Origin: Candidatus Altarchaeota archaeon
GTDB taxonomy: Archaea > Altiarchaeota > Altiarchaeia > IMC4 > DAOVSA01
DNA length: 8,435 bases
Reading direction: 5' to 3'
NCBI GenBank assembly: GCA_030633635.1
Contig: DAOVSA010000019.1
Location: 1-8,435 of the forward strand
Under the pieces are notes generated by a model, which was given only the letters and a program-made list of their open reading frames with translations, searched no databases and was not told where the DNA came from. Made by a program: the position numbers and the translations under genes. Of the stretch, positions 1 through 5,164 are shown one piece after another (positions within the stretch are counted from its first letter, which is position 1; each line of letters starts with the position of its first letter).

Positions 1-23
1 CGGAAAATCGTGCATAATTAACA

Positions 24-31
24 TTTATAAA
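24..31 (+). promoter_or_regulatory. TATA-like promoter element of hisI
   Basis: TTTATAAA matches the archaeal TATA-box consensus. Its centre lies about 25 nt upstream of the hisI ATG, so transcription would begin at or within a base or two of the start codon and give a leaderless mRNA. No Shine-Dalgarno sequence is visible before this ATG, which agrees. Assigned by eye from consensus and spacing only. Confidence 0.5.
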
Positions 32-52
32 ATCAAAGAACAAAGAAAAAAG

Positions 53-442
53 ATGAAAAAAATCGTGCAAACGCTAAAAACAAGGGAAGTAGAAGGGATT
101 CCCGGTCTAATTTCGGTCATTGCACAGGATTTCAAGACAAATGAGGTTTTAATGATTGGTTATGCCAATAAAGAAGCGATAGAAAGAACATTAGAAACCA
201 GAATTGCACATTATTTTTCAACCAGCAGGAAAAAAATATGGTTAAAGGGAGAAACATCCGGGCATACACAAAATGTCAAGGAGATTTACATTGACTGTGA
301 TAACGATGCATTATTGTTCAAGGTCGAGCAAAAAGGTGGTGCGTGCCATGAAGGCTATAAAACCTGTTTTTTCAGGAAATTAGAAGATAATGAGTTTAAA
401 ATCGTGAAAAATAAGATTTTTGAACCTGACGAGGTGTATTAA
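53..442 (+). CDS. hisI: Phosphoribosyl-AMP cyclohydrolase (HisI)
   Basis: Cytosolic, zinc-dependent enzyme of histidine biosynthesis. It opens the purine ring of phosphoribosyl-AMP to give ProFAR (1-(5-phosphoribosyl)-5-[(5-phosphoribosylamino)methylideneamino]imidazole-4-carboxamide). At 129 aa it has the length of a stand-alone HisI, without the HisE pyrophosphohydrolase domain of bacterial fusions. Visible family signatures are the IAQD segment (23-26), EVLMIGYANKEA (31-42), SRKKIWLKGETSGHTQ (58-73), DCDND at 81-85 (metal-binding acidic cluster with Cys82), and CH at 98-99 with Cys105, the remaining zinc cysteines. The ATG is preceded by a TATA box at leaderless distance. The gene is followed after one base by a TTG-started gene, so it probably heads an operon. 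No other histidine gene is adjacent, although a PHP phosphatase that might act later in the pathway lies at 7400. Identification is firm. Confidence 0.96.
   Translation: MKKIVQTLKTREVEGIPGLISVIAQDFKTNEVLMIGYANKEAIERTLETRIAHYFSTSRKKIWLKGETSGHTQNVKEIYIDCDNDALLFKVEQKGGACHEGYKTCFFRKLEDNEFKIVKNKIFEPDEVY
431..436 (+). promoter_or_regulatory. Shine-Dalgarno deciding the TTG start at 444
   Basis: GAGGTG lies inside the last codons of hisI, seven nucleotides before a TTG at 444. It is complementary to the 3' end of archaeal 16S rRNA. It favours TTG 444 over the earlier in-frame TTG at 420 and the later ATG at 456. Confidence 0.55.
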
Positions 443-443
443 A

Positions 444-1409
444 TTGGAAGAAACGATGAAAAGCAAGGGTGTCGAGTCAACAGATATCGAATCAACGATG
501 GAGGACAATGATACCAAATCAAAGACGGAAGACAATGATGTTGAATCAAAAATGGAAGAAAACGATATTGATTCAAAGGATGCCGAATCAAAAACTCTCG
601 ACAAAAAAAAAGTATTTGCCCTGATCATAGTTTCTATAGTATTACTTGGGAGTGTCTACTACTACATTAATTACTATCCTCATTCGATGTATGTTGGGGG
701 CGTTAGGATACATTCACAGACACCGATCTCTGAAGAGGATTTGCAGAAATGGAAAAAGATTGCACTGTTCAATACCTCTGATGCGGGGGCAATTACCTGC
801 AACCTGGAACTTTCTGCAGTTTCTGATCTTTCCAACAGGGGATATAAGATTTATGTGGAGAAAGACCCGGATAAAGGGGTTTACATATCCAAAACAGAGG
901 CACACATAAAGGGATCAACAGAATCGGATATACTGGATGCATGTCACGCATTCATATGCCTAAGAGAGGGTATCAAATGCCCAGATAACCTTCGAGATAT
1001 CGAAAATATTATGCTGGGGGGGGATAATATGAGCATAATTGTGGATAACGATGTGGTCGGTCCTGGTGTTAGGGCGTATGTTGAGATCGTTGGTGCATTT
1101 GGATACCTGCAATCTTCTTTATTTGGGGCGGAAGGAAAACGTGTATTAATATACCTTTACCTACAGGAAGACGACAGGTGTACACTGCAAGACCTGCAAA
1201 CCATGCTGCAAGACGTCGATGGGACCAATGAGAGTATAGACTGTAACATACCTGGTGGGATCTATCTACTAAAATCTGATAAAAACGAGATACAAATTAA
1301 AGGCGATAAAATAATCTTGTTGGGAGATGATGAACACCTTTATACCGAAGCAATTATCATAAGGAGTATATTATCGCCCGAGTATGTGAGAGCACAGAGT
1401 GGGTGGTAA
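444..1409 (+). CDS. Unrecognised single-pass membrane protein with acidic repeat N-terminus
   Basis: I do not recognise the family. From the TTG at 444 the product is 321 aa. Residues about 11-50 are a low-complexity, Glu/Asp/Ser/Lys-rich repeat region (units like STMEDNDTK, SKTEDNDVE, SKMEENDID). DKKK then leads into one hydrophobic helix (about 57-77), followed by a soluble domain of about 240 residues with six cysteines (in ITCNLE, DACHAFICLREGIKC, DDRCTLQ, IDCNIPG). The Lys-rich stretch before the helix suggests that the repeat region is cytosolic and the large domain lies outside the membrane; this is inference. The start is set by GAGGTG seven bases upstream; an ATG at 456 is possible. 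The gene sits one base after hisI and one base before a polytopic UPF0104 gene, so a shared role at the membrane with that neighbour is plausible. It contains an A9 run (603-611) and a G8 run (1016-1023), both prone to frameshift or sequencing error. Confidence 0.75.
   Translation: MEETMKSKGVESTDIESTMEDNDTKSKTEDNDVESKMEENDIDSKDAESKTLDKKKVFALIIVSIVLLGSVYYYINYYPHSMYVGGVRIHSQTPISEEDLQKWKKIALFNTSDAGAITCNLELSAVSDLSNRGYKIYVEKDPDKGVYISKTEAHIKGSTESDILDACHAFICLREGIKCPDNLRDIENIMLGGDNMSIIVDNDVVGPGVRAYVEIVGAFGYLQSSLFGAEGKRVLIYLYLQEDDRCTLQDLQTMLQDVDGTNESIDCNIPGGIYLLKSDKNEIQIKGDKIILLGDDEHLYTEAIIIRSILSPEYVRAQSGW
476..601 (+). repeat. Degenerate tandem repeat (27-bp and 15-bp units) in coding sequence
   Basis: Three 27-bp units in tandem (491-517, 518-544, 545-571) are flanked by related 15-bp units (476-490, 572-586, 587-601). 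Nearly every unit starts with a variant of (a/g/t)TCAA and most end in GA. The short units resemble the long ones with the middle 12 bp removed. All lengths are multiples of three, so the array stays in frame and encodes acidic Ser/Asp/Glu/Lys repeats. Such an array can change copy number without breaking the gene. Confidence 0.7.
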
Positions 1410-1410
1410 A

Positions 1411-2349
1411 TTGAACTATACATCCATAATCGGCAGTTTTTTAACTTTAATTGTGATAATAGCTGTAGCGTACATTACTAATGCAACCCAGGAACTCGTT
1501 AATTTGGATGTCAATTATCTGGTTTTGGCATCTATTGTATTTTTATTGAATATTCTACTTTGGATTCTGGCATGGGCGTATCTGATCAGAAGTCACAGGA
1601 GGGATCTTTCATATGGTATTCTGCTGAAGGCTGGGTTGGGTGCAGTCTGGGGTATTCTTACACCATTAAATATTGGTACGGATGTATTAAGGGCGGTATT
1701 ACTAAAAAAATATGGTGTAAAAAGCAGAACATCACTTTCGTGCTCTTTTGTGGCAAAATTGATCAAGTTCGTAATCATCGCGATTTCTGCGATACTTGCC
1801 CTGTTTCTCGTACATTCAAACATACCAAAAGATATTTTTTATGCTTTATTAATTGGGTTGGCGGTCGTTATAATACCAATTATCTTTTTGCATATGATTA
1901 TATCCGAAAAAGTATATAAACGACTTGAAATGATTCCTATCTGGGGTAAAAAACTCATGGAGATCTCTGAAAAATTTTCGGAAGTGTACAAAAACATGAG
2001 CATTAAAGATCTGGCGGTCGTATCGATTTTACTCACATTATCCTGGATCATGGAATATCTGACCATGTATTTCTGCTTTGAGGCGTTTTCCGTCTCTATC
2101 TCTTTAGTTCAACTCTTTTTATTTGCAACACTCCTTTATTTACTTTCAAAGATACCCTGGTTGCCGCAGGGTGTCGGTCTGGTTGAGCCGATTGGTATAC
2201 TCCTAATATCCACACAGACGATAGTCACAACGCCTGTTTCAATCGCACAAATCGGTTCAATTCTCGTTTTGTGGGACATAACCAGGATATGGGTTCCCAT
2301 TTTTGTTGCTGGAGGAGTAAGCGGTCTGTTTCTGGAGAGAATAAATTGA
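1411..2349 (+). CDS. UPF0104 / LPG-synthase-TM-like integral membrane protein
   Basis: Polytopic inner-membrane protein of 312 aa with about seven to eight hydrophobic segments (about 5-24, 37-58, 76-90, 115-135, 143-163, 200-222, 232-250, 279-303). It looks like the flippase-type membrane domain of lysylphosphatidylglycerol synthase (PF03706), found alone in archaea as UPF0104. Supporting motifs are the conserved loop TPLNIGTDVLRAVLLKKYGV (84-103) and PWLPQGVGLVEP (249-260), the usual Pro/Gly-rich signature with Glu. The catalytic aminoacyl-transferase domain of MprF is absent, as in archaeal members. Archaeal relatives are mostly uncharacterised; lipid or lipid-linked sugar transport is often proposed, so substrate assignment would be inference. 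TTG 1411 is preferred: GGGTGG lies just upstream and the junction copies the TAA-A-TTG arrangement of the previous gene. GTG at 1399 would add four residues and overlap the upstream gene by 11 bp. Confidence 0.82.
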   Translation: MNYTSIIGSFLTLIVIIAVAYITNATQELVNLDVNYLVLASIVFLLNILLWILAWAYLIRSHRRDLSYGILLKAGLGAVWGILTPLNIGTDVLRAVLLKKYGVKSRTSLSCSFVAKLIKFVIIAISAILALFLVHSNIPKDIFYALLIGLAVVIIPIIFLHMIISEKVYKRLEMIPIWGKKLMEISEKFSEVYKNMSIKDLAVVSILLTLSWIMEYLTMYFCFEAFSVSISLVQLFLFATLLYLLSKIPWLPQGVGLVEPIGILLISTQTIVTTPVSIAQIGSILVLWDITRIWVPIFVAGGVSGLFLERIN

Positions 2350-2350
2350 G

Positions 2351-2372
2351 AAGAAATGAAGATTTCTTTTTT
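2351..2372 (+). terminator. Hairpin plus T-tract terminator after UPF0104 gene
   Basis: AAGAAAT (2351-2357) and ATTTCTT (2362-2368) form a perfect 7-bp stem with a 4-nt GAAG loop. T6 spans 2367-2372, and a second T5 lies at 2381-2385. Archaeal RNA polymerase terminates on T-tracts, so the T runs may matter more than the hairpin. It begins two bases after the stop codon. Confidence 0.55.
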
Positions 2373-2411
2373 ATTATCAATTTTTATTGTCAAATAATCT
2401 AATAAAATATT

Positions 2412-2837
2412 ATGACAATCACGGCAAAAGACATAATGCACAAGACCACCTTGGTATCTAGTAAAATGTCAGTTAAGGATGCTGCAAAATTGATGGACAA
2501 AAAGATGATTGGTTCTATTTTATGTGAGAAGGAAAAAGATGTTTTGGGGATTCTCACCGAGAGAGACATATTAAGAAAGGTTATCGCCAAGGGTCTAAAT
2601 CCTGATAAAACAGATGCTTGTGATATAATGACCCCGATGCCCATGACCGTGGATGTGGACACAGATATTACTAAAATAAGTGAAATTTTCGATAAACACA
2701 ACATAAGGAGGCTTCCGGTCACTAAAAAAGGGAAGATAGTTGGTATATTAACAACCAGGGATGTCGCAAAGTCTTTGGCGTATCTATATGCCAGAAGACA
2801 ACGATTTCTCACTGAGTTGCCAAAATCCCGCAAGTAA
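2412..2837 (+). CDS. Two-CBS-domain protein
   Basis: A 141-aa soluble protein made almost entirely of one Bateman module. CBS1 spans about residues 7-60 (DIMHKTTLVSSKMSVKDAAK, ending in GILTERDIL at 46-54). CBS2 spans about 70-124 (DIMTPMPMTV, RRLPV at 99-103, GILTTRDVA at 111-119). Such pairs bind adenine nucleotides, and some archaeal members bind S-adenosylmethionine or methylthioadenosine, so a sensor or regulatory role is likely; the ligand cannot be read from sequence. No enzymatic or DNA-binding domain is fused; the basic C-terminal tail (ARRQRFLTELPKSRK) is short. The gene stands between a terminator-like hairpin and thiC on the same strand. A T-rich element (TTTTTATT, 2381-2388) about 27 nt upstream could serve as the TATA box of a leaderless transcript. 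No RBS is visible. The family assignment is firm, the physiological role unknown. Confidence 0.92.
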   Translation: MTITAKDIMHKTTLVSSKMSVKDAAKLMDKKMIGSILCEKEKDVLGILTERDILRKVIAKGLNPDKTDACDIMTPMPMTVDVDTDITKISEIFDKHNIRRLPVTKKGKIVGILTTRDVAKSLAYLYARRQRFLTELPKSRK

Positions 2838-2838
2838 C

Positions 2839-2845
2839 TTTTTTT
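2839..2845 (+). terminator. T7 tract after the CBS gene
   Basis: A run of seven T directly follows the CBS stop codon (TAA then C), with further pyrimidine-rich sequence to about 2859. Poly-T on the coding strand is the known core signal for archaeal termination. It suggests that thiC may be transcribed at least partly from its own promoter. Confidence 0.4.
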
Positions 2846-2902
2846 CTATACTCCCCTTCATTATTAGTTACAGATGTGCTACACCCACCGATTGGTTGGT
2901 TA

Positions 2903-4147
2903 ATGGATTTGAAATATGTCATGGAGAATTTGAGGATATATGATAAAATGCTCATGAATATAGCAAAAAAAGAAGGAATAAGGGAACAAAAACTTGAAAA
3001 ACGAATAAAAGATGGTAGTGTAGTGCTTGTCAAGAATTCTAACAGAAATATAGAACCATTAGCGATTGGCGAAGGTGTGCACACGAAGATAAATGCAAAT
3101 ATAGGTACATCTCCAGGGTTGGTAGATGTTGATTACGAACTGGAAAAGGCAAAAATCGCTGTAAGATATAAGGCAGATACTCTGATGGATCTAAGTATTG
3201 GTGGAGATCTAAATGAGATCAGAACGAGGATTTTGAAAGAGACAGATGTTCCCCTAGGTACCGTACCAATATATGACGCATTTATCGAGCAAAGGATAGA
3301 TATGGATATAGATTCGATTCTACGGGTTATAGAGAGACAATGCGAGCAAGGTGTTGATTTTATGACGATTCACGCCGGGATTACACAGGATATGATAAAA
3401 GGGATGAAAGAAAGGATTATCCCGATAACCAGCAGGGGGGGAAGCTTTATACTTGCATGGATGATCAAAAACCAACGAGAAAATCCTCTTTACGAACATT
3501 TCGATCTCGTGCTGGATGTAGTTAAAGAACACGAAGTTGTTATAAGTCTGGGTGATGCATTGCGTCCTGCAGCTACAGAAGATGCAACCGATACTCTACA
3601 AATCCAGGAACTGATTAATCTTGGAAAACTAACCAAAATGGCAAGAAAAGAGGGAGTTGGGATCATAATCGAGGGTCCAGGGCATGTTCCATTGAATCAG
3701 ATAAAGGCAAACGTTATCCTGGAAAAGAAGATCTGTGACAACGCCCCTTTTTATGTCCTGGGGCCACTAGTTACTGACATAGCAGTGGGTTATGATCACA
3801 TTTCGGGTGCAATAGGTGGGGCACTCGCTGCCATGTATGGTGCAGATTTCCTGTGTTATGTAACTCCTGCCGAGCACCTCGGATTACCGAGCATAGAAGA
3901 TGTTAGAGAGGGGGTGATCGCATCTAAGATTGCGGCACATGCAGCAGATATGATCAAATTAGGGGATACAACACGAGATCTGGATATGTCAAATGCCAGA
4001 AAGGAATTGAATTGGCATCAAATGTTCGAATTATCTATAGATGTGGATATGAAAACTAAATACTCAAATCTGATCGATAAAAAAGCATGTACGATGTGTG
4101 GTGAATATTGTGCATTGAAGATCGTGGAGGAGTATCTCAGGAATTAA
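2903..4147 (+). CDS. thiC: ThiC-family radical SAM enzyme (HMP-phosphate synthase)
   Basis: Cytosolic [4Fe-4S] radical SAM enzyme. Canonical ThiC rearranges 5-aminoimidazole ribotide to 4-amino-5-hydroxymethyl-2-methylpyrimidine phosphate, the pyrimidine half of thiamin. From ATG 2903 it is 414 aa, normal for the short archaeal/anaerobe form, which lacks the N-terminal region of bacterial ThiC. Successive signatures: GIGEG..TKINANIGTS, MDLSIGGDL, PLGTVPIYDA, TIHAGI, SRGGSF, GDALRPAATEDATD, EGPGHVPLNQI, PLVTDIAVGYDHISGAIGGA, CYVTPAEHLGLP and IAAHAADMIK. The C-terminal cluster motif is C396-x2-C399-x3-C403, one residue shorter than the CX2CX4C usually quoted. The anaerobic 5-hydroxybenzimidazole synthase (BzaF), a ThiC paralogue making a cobamide lower ligand from the same substrate, cannot be excluded. 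Start choice: ATG 2903 gives the family's usual N-terminal length; GTG 2876 and ATG 2921 are alternatives, none with a good SD. No thi-box riboswitch is recognisable upstream. Confidence 0.93.
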   Translation: MDLKYVMENLRIYDKMLMNIAKKEGIREQKLEKRIKDGSVVLVKNSNRNIEPLAIGEGVHTKINANIGTSPGLVDVDYELEKAKIAVRYKADTLMDLSIGGDLNEIRTRILKETDVPLGTVPIYDAFIEQRIDMDIDSILRVIERQCEQGVDFMTIHAGITQDMIKGMKERIIPITSRGGSFILAWMIKNQRENPLYEHFDLVLDVVKEHEVVISLGDALRPAATEDATDTLQIQELINLGKLTKMARKEGVGIIIEGPGHVPLNQIKANVILEKKICDNAPFYVLGPLVTDIAVGYDHISGAIGGALAAMYGADFLCYVTPAEHLGLPSIEDVREGVIASKIAAHAADMIKLGDTTRDLDMSNARKELNWHQMFELSIDVDMKTKYSNLIDKKACTMCGEYCALKIVEEYLRN

Positions 4148-4173
4148 TTGATCGTATTTGAATACAATTGATC
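4146..4173. repeat. 8-bp direct repeat flanking a 12-bp inverted repeat
   Basis: AATTGATC occurs at 4146-4153 and again at 4166-4173, 20 bp apart start to start. The 12 bp between them, GTATTTGAATAC (4154-4165), is an inverted repeat with 5-bp arms. The element lies between the convergent thiC and HEPN genes and overlaps the thiC stop codon. It could be a protein-binding site or part of a termination region; no function is established. Confidence 0.4.
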
Positions 4174-4181
4174 TATCCACC

Positions 4182-4186
4182 TTTTT
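4182..4186 (+). terminator. T5 tract downstream of thiC
   Basis: TTTTT followed by ATAT lies 35 nt after the thiC stop, overlapping the end of the convergent HEPN gene. It is a plausible weak archaeal poly-T terminator for thiC. Confidence 0.3.
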
Positions 4187-4577
4187 ATATCATTCCCAAC
4201 TGTATTTTAGTTTTATCCAAAAATCTCTCAGATTTTTTAATGGCCCTATTAGCCCTCTCTAAACTAGAGTCCGGACGATCAAGTCCATAATCTCTATTAT
4301 CTATGTCCTCTCCAAATTCAGTCAATTCGGTTAAAGTCTTATTCAATTTCTTATCCAGCATACGATCTTCCACGAGACGTTCCCACACTTGAGAGATGGC
4401 GCCTTTTTCTTTTTTCGAATGCACCTCTCTACTGGCTATTTCCTTGGCTTTGGAGGCGCAGAACATTGCGTACTGGGCTTTGGAAATGGCAACGTCATAA
4501 TCATACTTTTTCAAAGAACCTTTTGCAGATTCAAGCTTCTCATAAGCGATTTCCATTAATCTTTCACTCCTACTCAC
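4185..4577 (-). CDS. HEPN-domain protein (UPF0332-like), orphan
   Basis: A 130-aa, all-alpha, highly charged protein with the HEPN layout: helix with Lys/Ala (about 5-23), the YDYDVAISKAQYAMFCASKAKEIA segment (25-48), helices at about 60-92, the NRDYG motif (94-98), and a final helix SSLERANRAIKKSERFLDK (104-122). HEPN proteins commonly work as toxin or RNA-cleaving partners of MNT nucleotidyltransferases, or as accessory domains. Here no nucleotidyltransferase gene lies on either side. The RNase motif R-x4-6-H is not evident: the Arg in NRDYG has no His four to six residues later. Nuclease activity is therefore doubtful and the role unknown. The GTG start is supported by a strong SD, AAGGGGTG, six bases upstream. 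The gene is convergent with thiC and divergent from the DUF1616-ahcY unit, so it is a separate transcript. Confidence 0.78.
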   Translation of the reverse strand: MSRSERLMEIAYEKLESAKGSLKKYDYDVAISKAQYAMFCASKAKEIASREVHSKKEKGAISQVWERLVEDRMLDKKLNKTLTELTEFGEDIDNRDYGLDRPDSSLERANRAIKKSERFLDKTKIQLGMI

Positions 4578-4583
4578 TCAAAA

Positions 4584-4591
4584 CACCCCTT
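4584..4591 (-). promoter_or_regulatory. Shine-Dalgarno for the HEPN gene
   Basis: Read on the minus strand, AAGGGGTG lies six nucleotides before the GTG at 4577. It is one of the clearest ribosome binding sites in the window and decides in favour of the GTG start. Confidence 0.6.
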
Positions 4592-4602
4592 GTTTATTCT
4601 GG

Positions 4603-4620
4603 AAATATATACTATATTTT
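4603..4620 (-). promoter_or_regulatory. TATA-like promoter region of the HEPN gene
   Basis: On the minus strand this reads AAAATATAGTATATATTT. The upstream half (4611-4620) would place the start of transcription near 4592, leaving a short leader that just includes the SD at 4584-4591. Assigned from base composition and spacing only. Confidence 0.4.
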
Positions 4621-4628
4621 CATTAAAA

Positions 4629-4640
4629 TTTTATAAAATA
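4629..4640 (+). promoter_or_regulatory. TATA-like element upstream of the small ORF / DUF1616 leader
   Basis: TTTTATAAAATA contains a near-ideal archaeal TATA box. Transcription would be expected to begin about 22-25 nt downstream, at 4656-4660. This coincides with the ATG of a 21-codon ORF (4657) and lies just ahead of a possible RNA fold. Confidence 0.45.
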
Positions 4641-4656
4641 AATACTGCAAGTTAAA

Positions 4657-4722
4657 ATGAGTGTCTATAATTACTCCTTGAACGTAGAACGTCTACTAGA
4701 TGATGTATCTCTTCAGGGGTAA
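4657..4722 (+). CDS. Possible leaderless 21-codon small ORF
   Basis: ATG at 4657 opens a 21-residue reading frame ending in TAA at 4720-4722. The peptide starts MSVYNYSLNVERLL and ends DDVSLQG. The ATG lies where transcription from the TATA box at 4629-4640 should begin, and its upstream bases (GTTAAAATGAG) match those before the PHP gene start at 7400. No homologue is recognised. It may be a real small protein, a leader peptide of the DUF1616-ahcY unit, the remnant of a lost gene, or chance. A second stop directly follows the first in frame. It is not in frame with DUF1616. Confidence 0.25.
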   Translation: MSVYNYSLNVERLLDDVSLQG

Positions 4723-4723
4723 T
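4670..4723 (+). other. Possible three-way-junction RNA fold upstream of DUF1616-ahcY
   Basis: An outer stem pairs 4670-4682 with 4712-4723 (12 pairs including one G-U, with T4678 bulged). Two small internal hairpins lie inside it: 4684-4688 with 4692-4696 (GTAGA/TCTAC, 3-nt loop) and 4698-4701 with 4707-4710 (AGAT/ATCT, 5-nt loop). It would sit in the 5' leader of a transcript started from the TATA box at 4629-4640 and overlaps the small ORF. It resembles no riboswitch class I know. The pairing was found by eye; significance against shuffled sequence is not tested. Confidence 0.3.
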
Positions 4724-4774
4724 AATCTTTAATCATTCTATCGATACTTTTATTTGAAGAAGATAATATGTAAT

Positions 4775-5164
4775 ATGATGAAGAGGAAAATATCAAAGGA
4801 TATGAAGCGTTATATTGGGGTGGTTTTTGGTTTGACATTGATTTTGCTTGTTATCGGGCATTTTATTCCACTTTTGCAATATTTCAGGATCATTGCTGGC
4901 TCAGTTTATGTATTGTTTTTGCCAGGTTTCATATTGACTTACGTCTTCTTTGGGAGGAGGGAGATAGATGCTATAGAAAGGATCGCATTGAGTTTTGGAT
5001 TAAGTATTGCTGTTGTTCCATTGGCAATATTCTCTCTTAATCAGGTTTTTAACATGAGTATAACTACTTTTTCTTCCGTTGCCGTAATCGGCGGAATAAT
5101 TGTACTTGGTTTGATTGGATATTGGTATATAGAAAAAATGAGGGTTTATTCACTACAAAAATGA
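4775..5164 (+). CDS. Short DUF1616-family membrane protein
   Basis: Integral membrane protein with four predicted helices (about 13-34, 38-59, 71-92 and 98-119, counting from ATG 4775, 129 aa). The segment [16 protein letters not shown] and the following [19 protein letters not shown] are the signature of the archaeal DUF1616 N-terminal membrane region. Many family members are longer and carry further sequence after the helices; here the protein ends soon after the fourth, so it is a minimal form. Function is unknown. The start is uncertain: ATG 4775 has a TATA-like CTTTTATTT about 24 nt upstream (4747-4755), whereas TTG 4754 would add seven residues but has no SD, and ATG 4802 is also possible. 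Its TGA overlaps the ahcY ATG (ATGA, 5161-5164), so the two genes are co-transcribed and probably translationally coupled. Confidence 0.75.
   Translation: MMKRKISKDMKRYIGVVFGLTLILLVIGHFIPLLQYFRIIAGSVYVLFLPGFILTYVFFGRREIDAIERIALSFGLSIAVVPLAIFSLNQVFNMSITTFSSVAVIGGIIVLGLIGYWYIEKMRVYSLQK

Noticed and set aside
4..69. Direct repeat AAAATCGTGCA at 4-14 and 59-69
   Set aside because: Eleven bases, one copy in the hisI coding start, no further copies and no structure; likely chance in A-rich sequence.
646..909. 87-codon plus-strand frame inside the unknown membrane gene
   Set aside because: Out-of-frame shadow with an unstructured composition and no promoter or RBS.
2399..2833. 144-codon open frame on the minus strand opposite the CBS gene
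   Set aside because: It mirrors the CBS-domain gene almost exactly, shows no family resemblance, and the plus strand has unmistakable CBS motifs.
2838..2902. Possible TPP riboswitch before thiC
   Set aside because: The gap is only about 65 nt and lacks the CUGAGA and conserved 3' portion of the thi-box.
4670..4723. tRNA, C/D-box RNA or known SAM/SAH riboswitch at the folded element
   Set aside because: No T-loop or acceptor signature, no proper C and D box pair (ATGATGT only), and no match to known SAM or SAH class consensus that I can recall.
5122..5160. Upstream in-frame ATG for ahcY at 5122
   Set aside because: It would add 13 non-conserved residues and overlap DUF1616 by 43 bp; ATG 5161 fits the family start and gives the common ATGA overlap.
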